Below, in pieces: positions 1 through 5,172 of a DNA stretch of 7,470 nucleotides. The DNA comes from Candidatus Bathyarchaeota archaeon. Lineage in GTDB: Archaea > Thermoproteota > Bathyarchaeia > 40CM-2-53-6 > RBG-13-38-9. Location of the stretch: contig JAOZGV010000098.1 of NCBI GenBank assembly GCA_026015225.1, forward strand, positions 1 to 7,470, in the 5' to 3' direction. The notes under the pieces are model-generated. The model was not told where the DNA came from. It worked only from the letters and a program-made list of their open reading frames with translations, and ran no database searches. Made by a program: the position numbers and the translations under genes. The first letter of the stretch is position 1. Each line of letters begins with the position of its first letter.

Positions 1-2111
1 TTGCCACATTGGCATTCTTAATGTTTTTATTAATTTTTACAAGTTTTCCATTCGAGGTAAATGCATCATATAGCATCCGCAGTCATACGTTTTGCAAAGA
101 TGTGGATACATCTCAATATCCATACAAGCCAATAAATCCTACAAGCATATTTTATAGAACTGAGGAAAATGCAATTCTATTAGTGATTCTGGATAATGTT
201 ATGGTACCACATATTGCGACTCTTAAATGGATTGGCCCAGATGGTACGACTCTTCCACGCGATATCCAAATTCACGACCCAAAAAGCGAAGGATTAGATT
301 ATTATACAGATTATTCCCTGGCTTTTTCTCTACCAATTAAAGATGCTCCTGATGAAGTACTTGGTATTTGGAAAGTTGAGTTCTATATCGATGGCCAATT
401 TAAATTTTCAGATCAATTTGAATTAAAATCAGGTTCCGCTCCTTCGGGCCTAGAGGTTGGAGTATACCTTGCAAAAGAAGTATTTCAAGTTGGAGAAGAA
501 GTTGATCTGAGTCTATACGTAAGCAGAGGCGTTTATGAGTCATATCTAAAACTCACTGGTCCTCGTACTATGACAGATAACATTGGAAGTTTTGAATCCG
601 AAACTTACATTAGCTATACACTAGGTGTTGCCGAAAGAGGCGATGTCGGTACTTGGAAGATCACTTTTACTGGATGCTATTCTCATAATGGGCAAGAACG
701 CTGTGATTCAGATGCAAAGACTTTTAGAATCGTAACAAAATTGGAGGAATTGCCACCTGAAATTTTCATAATCGCAAAACCCGACAAAACTTCTGTTTCT
801 GTAGACGAAAGATTACAACTTAGCGTTAACTTAAAAAATGAAGGTAATGGTAAAGCGATAAACATCAATACAGAAATCTCAAGTGATAATTTCGAGCTTA
901 TAAGTGGTTCAAAATCTTGGGATCTAGATTCATTAGCTCCTGGAGGAACTTCTCAAGTAAAGACTTTTTCATTTAAAACGAAAGGTCCTATGGGAGATGG
1001 AAAAATTACTATAACGACAACTTATTCTGATGAGTTGGGGAAACAATATCAAAAAACTGAAGTAGTAACAATAAAAATAACACAAGCGATCGTTTTTCAA
1101 TTGACCAATTTTTATGATGCTGATAAATTTACAGATTATCTCTCAAGGTTTATGGAATCTCCTTATCCAGTGTACAACGTTATTGAGATTACTGTACCCA
1201 ATGGTGGAAAAATCAATAATGCATATCTTGAAGTTTCAGGACTCGAAGTAGATAGAATTGAGCTAAATGATATTGGTGGCGGAAGATATCAAGCAGAAAT
1301 AAAACCTTTTGAAAGATTTTCTTCAGAAGATATTAGAGACATGACCTGGTCAATGATGAGAAATATTGCCGGAACAAATAATTTAGAATTGCCTCAACCT
1401 AACTGGAATTGGAGAGATCCTAGTGGAGGTTGGCCTGCAATACAACTTGATTCCATATACGTATCCTTTGAAGATGGAACAGAGGTTAGAAGAAGAGTAG
1501 ATTCTACCATACCTACCCTTATGGATGCTCTTCAATCTAATGCTCAAAATTGGGGAGAAGGTACGTTCATAGTTGCATTATCTGAAGGAAAGCCTCCAGC
1601 AGATATATTTGTCAGAAATCCATCGGGACTCTCCATTGGAACAAATATCGATGAAAGTGGAAATCCAACTCTTGTAAGTGCAATACCAGGCTCTTTTTAT
1701 TCAGGAAGAGATTCAAATCCACAGTTTATTTTTACGCCCTCATCTTCTGGGGAGACTCTAATAAAGACGTTTGGAAAGAAAGACGGCTCGATGGATCTAT
1801 TGATTTTTAATCTAATGGGTTCGCATGGAAGCACTGAAATAAGGAGATCAATCCAAATTAAAAAGGGCGGGATATCAGAGTATACATCAATAATTTCTGA
1901 AGAGGGGGTCGTGGAGAGTCTGGAACCCAAAGCTGCATTCCCTTGGCTTCAATTGGATAAAACATGGCCTATTTTTGTTGCCATTCCCGTTGTATTTGGA
2001 CTAATCACAATATTTGTTATTAAAAGAAGGAGAGCACAACCTCGTTACATTGGACCAACAGAGGATGCACCTCCACAAACAATCCCTGAAGAAATTCCAG
2101 GAGATAGATAA
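1..2111 (+). CDS. Multidomain cell-surface protein with Ig-like, CARDB-like and PPC-like domains and a C-terminal membrane anchor (5' partial)
   Basis: The frame is open to the left edge. The first possible start, TTG at 9, gives a signal peptide with no basic residues, so the true start probably lies upstream. Residues are counted from that TTG (700 aa). A hydrophobic stretch (2-13) leads to a likely signal-peptidase site after VNA (19). Two similar Ig-like domains follow (about 48-140 and 148-242), each with a GxWKxxF strand (GIWKVEF, GTWKITF). A CARDB-like adhesion domain spans about 250-357, and 360-525 is unrecognised. About 527-618 resembles PPC-like beta-sandwich domains (ADIFVRNPSG, then IPGSFYSG). 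One membrane helix (653-671) precedes KRRR and a cytoplasmic tail of about 28 residues rich in Pro and Glu. C223 and C232 could form a disulfide. The topology is an extracellular binding or adhesion protein; no enzyme motif is visible. The next gene starts two bases after the stop, so the two are probably co-translated. The specific ligand is unknown. Confidence 0.85.
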   Translation, partial: ATLAFLMFLLIFTSFPFEVNASYSIRSHTFCKDVDTSQYPYKPINPTSIFYRTEENAILLVILDNVMVPHIATLKWIGPDGTTLPRDIQIHDPKSEGLDYYTDYSLAFSLPIKDAPDEVLGIWKVEFYIDGQFKFSDQFELKSGSAPSGLEVGVYLAKEVFQVGEEVDLSLYVSRGVYESYLKLTGPRTMTDNIGSFESETYISYTLGVAERGDVGTWKITFTGCYSHNGQERCDSDAKTFRIVTKLEELPPEIFIIAKPDKTSVSVDERLQLSVNLKNEGNGKAININTEISSDNFELISGSKSWDLDSLAPGGTSQVKTFSFKTKGPMGDGKITITTTYSDELGKQYQKTEVVTIKITQAIVFQLTNFYDADKFTDYLSRFMESPYPVYNVIEITVPNGGKINNAYLEVSGLEVDRIELNDIGGGRYQAEIKPFERFSSEDIRDMTWSMMRNIAGTNNLELPQPNWNWRDPSGGWPAIQLDSIYVSFEDGTEVRRRVDSTIPTLMDALQSNAQNWGEGTFIVALSEGKPPADIFVRNPSGLSIGTNIDESGNPTLVSAIPGSFYSGRDSNPQFIFTPSSSGETLIKTFGKKDGSMDLLIFNLMGSHGSTEIRRSIQIKKGGISEYTSIISEEGVVESLEPKAAFPWLQLDKTWPIFVAIPVVFGLITIFVIKRRRAQPRYIGPTEDAPPQTIPEEIPGDR
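2099..2104 (+). promoter_or_regulatory. Ribosome binding site of the first zinc-ribbon gene, inside the upstream gene
   Basis: AGGAGA lies in the last codons of the surface-protein gene, nine bases before the ATG at 2114. It supports that start and translational coupling of the two genes. An in-frame TAG at 2105-2107 rules out a longer N-terminus. Confidence 0.6.
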
Positions 2112-2113
2112 TC

Positions 2114-2596
2114 ATGGCTGAGAACATATGCAGTTGTGAAGAAAAATTAACTTGGGTCAATGAATATAATAGACATTATTGTCATAGATGCCAAAAATAT
2201 CCACCAACCTGTTCAGAATGCAAAAGAGATTTATCATGGATTCGAGAGTACAATCGATATTTTTGTACTTCATGCAGAAGATACGATGAACCAACAAAAT
2301 CTACAAAAAAACCCAAAGAAGATAAGATCGAATCACACGATCGAGGCAAGATTGAGAAGGAGTTTAATAAATTAAGAGAACGGCATCAAAAAGGCTCGCT
2401 AGACAAAGATACGTATGAAGATGTTGTGAAAAAGATGAAGTTTAAAGACGAATTCAGCAGATTTTGGACGATCGGTGCAAATACCGGAAGATGGTACTGT
2501 TATGATAATGGAAAATGGATCGAGAGCAGCCCACCTCAAACTCTTGAGGGTAAAATTGTAAAGATAAGTAGAAAAAGAAAGAAAAAAGCAAGCTAA
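2114..2596 (+). CDS. Double zinc-ribbon protein with SHOCT-like segment and Trp-rich C-terminal motif
   Basis: This is a 160-aa soluble, basic protein with no signal peptide or membrane helix, so it is predicted cytoplasmic. Two tandem ribbons carry cysteines at 6/8, 23/26, 33/36 and 51/54; the inter-knuckle spacings are 14, 6 and 14 residues. Each unit has the form L-x-W-x3-Y-N-R-x-[YF]-C-x2-C. The first knuckle is CxC instead of CxxC. A charged linker leads to a helical segment (about 79-108, LRERHQKGSLDKDTYEDVV) resembling SHOCT domains. A compact motif follows at 110-141 with W118, IG (120-121), TG (124-125), W127, Y128, Y130, W135 and PP (140-141). I have seen this motif in other zinc-ribbon proteins, and it may bind a peptide or partner. 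The tail is basic (RKRKKKAS). The coupled upstream gene suggests it works beneath that surface protein. It is related to the ribbon protein at 4684-5139. Its molecular function is unknown. Confidence 0.88.
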   Translation: MAENICSCEEKLTWVNEYNRHYCHRCQKYPPTCSECKRDLSWIREYNRYFCTSCRRYDEPTKSTKKPKEDKIESHDRGKIEKEFNKLRERHQKGSLDKDTYEDVVKKMKFKDEFSRFWTIGANTGRWYCYDNGKWIESSPPQTLEGKIVKISRKRKKKAS

Positions 2597-2597
2597 A

Positions 2598-2617
2598 TTT
2601 TTAAACATTAAATAAAT
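2598..2617 (+). promoter_or_regulatory. Candidate T-run and TATA-like element before the polyproline-tail gene
   Basis: Just after the zinc-ribbon stop there is a T5 run (2598-2602) followed by TTAAATAAAT (2608-2617). Archaeal transcripts can end on oligo-T, and an AT-rich box about 25 bases upstream of a start site near 2638-2642 would leave a leader of about 30 bases before the ATG at 2669. The region is AT-rich throughout, so this is a weak call; gene 3 could instead be read through from the upstream pair. Confidence 0.25.
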
Positions 2618-2652
2618 ATTCTTTGTTATATTGATTATCAAAACGAAAAATA

Positions 2653-2661
2653 GAAGGAGAT
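2653..2661 (+). promoter_or_regulatory. Strong ribosome binding site of the polyproline-tail gene
   Basis: GAAGGAGAT is seven bases before the ATG at 2669. It is the best Shine-Dalgarno match in the window and suggests efficient translation independent of the upstream gene. Confidence 0.75.
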
Positions 2662-2668
2662 AAAATCG

Positions 2669-3391
2669 ATGTATAAAAAAGTCATTACAATAATAATCAC
2701 CAGCATACTCATACTGTCTGTATTTTCAACATCTTCAAAAGTAGCAGCATATTATGAAACTTGGGCAACAGACATTGGTGTCGGAGTCGAAGGTCGGGCC
2801 GACATACGATTCCCTGGTTTTGGTGAAGGAGCGCAAACAAGATTTGATTGGACAATCGATGCTTTTCTTGATACTCCACTCATAAAAGGCGTGACAATTT
2901 ACGCTATAATAGGACAGGCTGCAGACTTTTTTGATGTTGCCTGGGAAGTTGGAAATGCAATATTCTTTTTACCTCCAAACACACTCCAAGGCGCACTAAA
3001 GATGGAATTAGAAATGGACAGATTTGGAAAGGTTCCAGTGTATAAGAAAGTTGTTGATTGGAATGGATTAAGAGGCGAAGTATACTATGATAGAGAGTCT
3101 TGTATTGCAGTACGGGGAGATCTAGCGGGCGTAGATGTCAATGGTGATGAAATATGGTTTAATTTCTGGATCATAGAGGCATCATCTCGTATGGTAAATA
3201 TTGTCGTAGAGAAGCCAACTGTAGCCCCAGCACCACCACCTAAAGAAACAATAATGGGTTTAGATCCGATGGCGTTTTACACAATTATTATCGTCTTAGC
3301 AATCGCCATTGTAGGAGCAGTTATAGCTTTTTCAATGAGACGAAGACCATCTCGGTATCCACCACCTCCACCACCCCCACCACCGCGCTAA
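2669..3391 (+). CDS. Unrecognised secreted single-pass membrane protein with a polyproline cytoplasmic tail
   Basis: The protein is 240 aa. KK at 3-4, a hydrophobic core (5-20) and a likely cleavage site after KVAA (27) form a signal peptide. The extracellular part (28-190) contains no family I recognise. It is rich in aromatic and acidic residues, starts with YYETWATDIGVGVEGRADIR and has a single cysteine (C145), so it has no internal disulfide. A Pro/Ala linker (183-191, with APAPPP) leads to one membrane helix (202-222), then RRR (224-226), PSRY and nine consecutive prolines (231-239) with a final Arg. The Nout/Cin topology and the RRRPSRY motif echo the tail of the large surface protein at the left edge (RRRAQPRY). 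The start is supported by a strong Shine-Dalgarno site. The gene sits between the zinc-ribbon and protease genes on the same strand. It could be a surface sensor or an assembly partner; the sequence does not decide between these. Confidence 0.87.
   Translation: MYKKVITIIITSILILSVFSTSSKVAAYYETWATDIGVGVEGRADIRFPGFGEGAQTRFDWTIDAFLDTPLIKGVTIYAIIGQAADFFDVAWEVGNAIFFLPPNTLQGALKMELEMDRFGKVPVYKKVVDWNGLRGEVYYDRESCIAVRGDLAGVDVNGDEIWFNFWIIEASSRMVNIVVEKPTVAPAPPPKETIMGLDPMAFYTIIIVLAIAIVGAVIAFSMRRRPSRYPPPPPPPPPR
3359..3385 (+). repeat. CCN codon run encoding nine prolines
   Basis: Nine consecutive proline codons (six CCA, with CCT, CCC and CCG mixed in) close the gene just before the final CGC and the stop. 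Use of several synonymous codons argues for selection on the protein tract, not simple slippage of a CCA triplet. Confidence 0.9.
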
Positions 3392-3417
3392 AGTTAAATC
3401 AAACACCATAACTCTAC

Positions 3418-3425
3418 TTTTTTTT
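3418..3425 (+). terminator. Oligo-T run after the polyproline-tail gene (possible archaeal terminator)
   Basis: Eight consecutive T residues begin 27 bases after the stop codon, with no clear hairpin before them. Archaeal polymerase can terminate on such runs. If this one works, protease transcripts would need partial read-through, because only 28 bases separate it from the protease ATG and no convincing TATA box lies between. Confidence 0.35.
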
Positions 3426-3441
3426 GAATCCATATTTTTTC

Positions 3442-3446
3442 AGGGA
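3442..3446 (+). promoter_or_regulatory. Ribosome binding site deciding the protease start
   Basis: AGGGA lies seven bases before the ATG at 3454. This favours that ATG over the in-frame TTG at 3424, which would start inside the T-run and place ten extra residues before the signal peptide. Confidence 0.55.
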
Positions 3447-3453
3447 TAGATTA

Positions 3454-4596
3454 ATGAGACATTTAATCCTCAAAATAATTTTGGTTATTTTGGTCCTAGC
3501 ATTTTCAGCTTTCAGTAATGCAGAAGGTTTTAAAACACCAAGTCTTCCTAATGATCCAGATCTACCCAAACAATGGGGCTGGTTTGCCATTGAAGCTGAT
3601 AAATCATATACTTCAAAATATACTTCAAGTTATCGAGGGGAAGGTATTGTTATCGCGGTTTTAGATACTGGAATAGACCATAACCACCCAGATCTCAAAG
3701 ACAATATAATTAAAGGTTGGAACTTCGTCGATGGTAACGATAATACAACCGATTTGGATGGTCATGGTACTCATGTTTCAGGAATAATTGCCGCAACAGT
3801 CAATAATGGAATTGGAATAGCTGGAATAGCACCAAAAGCCAAAATCATGCCACTAAAAGTTATTTCAGAGAGGGGTGGCAGTTGGCTAGACTTGGACGGT
3901 GCTATTAGATATGCGACAGCAAATGGTGCAAAAATAATTAGCATGAGTCTTGGGGGAAAAATGTCGCCGGCTTTTACACTCTCAACTTCACTTACAATAA
4001 AAACAGCTTACTATAACAATGTCACTATAATAGCCGCAGCTGGAAATGAGGGTACAAGTTCAAAGCTATATCCAGCTGCTTATAGTAATGTAATATCGGT
4101 TTCTGCAATAGATAAAGAGCATAATAAGGCTGAATTCAGCAATTACGGCAGACACATCACTTTCTCAGCGCCTGGAGTCAACATATATTCTACGATGCCT
4201 ACCTATCCCGTCTTTCTAACTACAGAATACAATTATTCCCAGAATTATGATTATTTAAATGGAACTTCAATGGCATGTCCTTTTGTGACAGGCATTGCTG
4301 CTTTACTCTTATCAAAGTATCCCGACCTAACTCCTGAAATGGTAAAAGATACTATGATTGCACAAGCTTTTGATCTAGGGGGATATGGTTTTGACCCTTA
4401 TTTTGGTCATGGATTGCCAAATGCCTACAAAGCAATTACTGGAATGCCAATTCCTGAATTTGAAGCGTTTGATATTTCAATTTTTGCAACAATAGTGGTT
4501 TTAATAATATTATTTTCTACAAGGGCAAGAATCGTCAAAAAAGTAAGTTATTCTCCAATCATACATACGTGTAAAACACGTTTCATGCCCATCTGA
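3454..4596 (+). CDS. Subtilisin-family (S8) serine protease, secreted, with PEF-CTERM-like anchor
   Basis: The preprotein is 380 aa from the ATG at 3454. A signal peptide (RHLILK plus a hydrophobic core, cut near SNA at 23) is followed almost directly by the catalytic domain. The S8 triad is intact: D71 (AVLDTGID), H104 (DGHGTHVSG) and S272 (NGTSMACP), with oxyanion Asn N198 (AAAGNEG) and the substrate-binding strand SMSLGG (163-168). Only about 35 residues (PNDPDLPKQWGW) lie between signal and core, so the usual I9 inhibitor/chaperone propeptide is absent, as in some thermitase-like enzymes. After the catalytic domain, IPEFE (333-337), a hydrophobic helix (about 340-354) and TRARIVKK form a PEF-type sorting or anchor signal. 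Seventeen further residues follow, which is unusual; see the A6 run at 4537-4542. It is expected to cleave proteins at the outer cell surface, and its neighbours encode candidate substrates. The PHV usually found after the nucleophile is PFV here. Confidence 0.93.
   Translation: MRHLILKIILVILVLAFSAFSNAEGFKTPSLPNDPDLPKQWGWFAIEADKSYTSKYTSSYRGEGIVIAVLDTGIDHNHPDLKDNIIKGWNFVDGNDNTTDLDGHGTHVSGIIAATVNNGIGIAGIAPKAKIMPLKVISERGGSWLDLDGAIRYATANGAKIISMSLGGKMSPAFTLSTSLTIKTAYYNNVTIIAAAGNEGTSSKLYPAAYSNVISVSAIDKEHNKAEFSNYGRHITFSAPGVNIYSTMPTYPVFLTTEYNYSQNYDYLNGTSMACPFVTGIAALLLSKYPDLTPEMVKDTMIAQAFDLGGYGFDPYFGHGLPNAYKAITGMPIPEFEAFDISIFATIVVLIILFSTRARIVKKVSYSPIIHTCKTRFMPI
4537..4542 (+). other. A6 homopolymer one base out of phase with a stop codon giving a canonical sorting-signal ending
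   Basis: The reading frame is GTC AAA AAA GTA AGT. Removing one A gives GTC AAA AAG TAA, ending the protein at TRARIVKK, immediately after the anchor helix and its basic cluster. Possible explanations are a real frameshift, polymerase or ribosome slippage, or a base-call error. The arrangement is read directly; the explanation is inferred. Confidence 0.6.
4567..4581 (+). repeat. Perfect small hairpin in the 3' end of the protease gene
   Basis: ACGTGT, an AAA loop and ACACGT form a six-base-pair stem followed by TTT. It lies inside the current coding frame but would be noncoding, 20 bases after the stop, if the A6 frame were corrected. It could be a weak terminator or RNA-stabilising structure. 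Confidence 0.4.
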
Positions 4597-4624
4597 ATTC
4601 TGCCCAAAAAAATTTAGATTGATA

Positions 4625-4655
4625 GATAATATATTTTAATTTATTTTGTATTATC
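4625..4655 (+). promoter_or_regulatory. AT-rich region with TATA-like sequence and inverted repeat before the membrane zinc-ribbon gene
   Basis: GATAATA (4625-4631) and TATTATC (4649-4655) form a seven-base inverted repeat around a T-rich loop containing ATATATTTTAATTTA, a possible TATA box. A start site about 25 bases further on would leave a short leader before the ATG at 4684. The same repeat could serve as a regulator site or as a weak terminator of the protease gene. Low sequence complexity makes chance likely. Confidence 0.25.
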
Positions 4656-4667
4656 AATAACTAATTT

Positions 4668-4676
4668 AAAGGTTGA
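4668..4676 (+). promoter_or_regulatory. Ribosome binding site deciding the membrane zinc-ribbon start
   Basis: AAAGGTTGA resembles AGGTGA and ends seven bases before the ATG at 4684. This favours that ATG over the in-frame TTG at 4678, which would be only one base from the site. Confidence 0.45.
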
Positions 4677-4683
4677 ATTGATA

Positions 4684-5139
4684 ATGGAAAAGATTAAAAA
4701 ATTCGGTATAGAGGAGTTAATTGGGTCACTAATAATAATTGTAATTGGAATCGTACTTACAATATTTATTGGATGGACGTTTTCTGCATTCTTAACAGCA
4801 ATAATTGCTTTCTTCTTCTTCAGGTTCATCGGAACATTAGGTCAAAAAGAGAGCGAGAGTTTTAAGAGCTTATGTAAATTTTGTGGAGAAGAGCTTTCTT
4901 GGATCCCACAGCATTCACGTTATTATTGTAATAATTGCCAGAAGTACCCTCCCACCTGTCCTGACTGTGGAAAAGATCTATTTTGGATGCCACAATACAA
5001 CCGTCTGTATTGCAATACATGCCAAAAATATTTAGAAGAACAAGTTAAGAAAAAAGCAGGAGTGGAAAAGCCCAAAAAGAGGAGTGCTTCAAAGAGAAAA
5101 AAGCAAACAGGCAAGAGGAAAAACACTGAGAAAAAATAG
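4684..5139 (+). CDS. Membrane-anchored double zinc-ribbon protein
   Basis: The protein is 151 aa from the ATG at 4684. Two closely spaced hydrophobic helices (about 13-29 and 31-49) form a membrane hairpin, followed by two tandem ribbons of period 28 with cysteines at 64/67, 82/85, 92/95 and 110/113 (all CxxC; gaps of 14, 6 and 14). Each unit has the form CG-x2-L-x-W-x-P-Q-x3-R-x-YC-x2-CQKY. A Lys/Arg-rich tail (about 122-151) suggests a cytoplasmic ribbon and contact with nucleic acid or acidic phospholipid. The ribbons share spacing and signature, including QKYPPTC, with the protein at 2114-2596, so the two are paralogues with different partner domains: a membrane hairpin here, a SHOCT-like and Trp motif there. 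The gene is the last of the rightward set and ends 22 bases from the convergent repeat protein. A scaffold or zinc-dependent adaptor role is a guess; no catalytic motif is seen. Confidence 0.9.
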   Translation: MEKIKKFGIEELIGSLIIIVIGIVLTIFIGWTFSAFLTAIIAFFFFRFIGTLGQKESESFKSLCKFCGEELSWIPQHSRYYCNNCQKYPPTCPDCGKDLFWMPQYNRLYCNTCQKYLEEQVKKKAGVEKPKKRSASKRKKQTGKRKNTEKK

Positions 5140-5172
5140 TTCCTTTTGTATCCAATAGTTTTTACATTTTTT
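5131..5172. terminator. Convergent gene junction with oligo-T runs on both strands
   Basis: Reading rightward, T5 (5159-5163) and T6 (5167-5172) follow the zinc-ribbon stop. Reading leftward, T6 (complement of 5131-5136), then T5 (complement of 5119-5123), follow the repeat-protein stop. This fits archaeal oligo-T termination from both sides, each run lying at or inside the other gene's 3' end. No strong hairpin is present. Confidence 0.45.

Noticed and set aside
1697..1930. Open frame on the minus strand inside the left-edge surface-protein gene
   Set aside because: It is the antisense shadow of a PPC-like domain region, with no ribosome binding site or family match.
2160..2375. A 71-codon open frame on the plus strand overlapping the first zinc-ribbon gene
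   Set aside because: It lies wholly inside a convincing gene in another frame, and its translation has no recognisable domain.
3424..3453. TTG start giving ten extra residues on the protease
   Set aside because: The TTG sits at the end of a T8 run without a ribosome binding site; the ATG at 3454 has AGGGA at good spacing and a cleaner signal peptide.
4625..4655. Riboswitch or structured RNA before the membrane zinc-ribbon gene
   Set aside because: The inverted repeat is short, entirely AT-rich apart from one pair, has a long loop, and shows no known riboswitch core.
4923..5126. Cys-rich open frame on the minus strand opposite the membrane zinc-ribbon gene
   Set aside because: Its composition mirrors the Lys-rich tail and cysteine codons of the real gene on the other strand.
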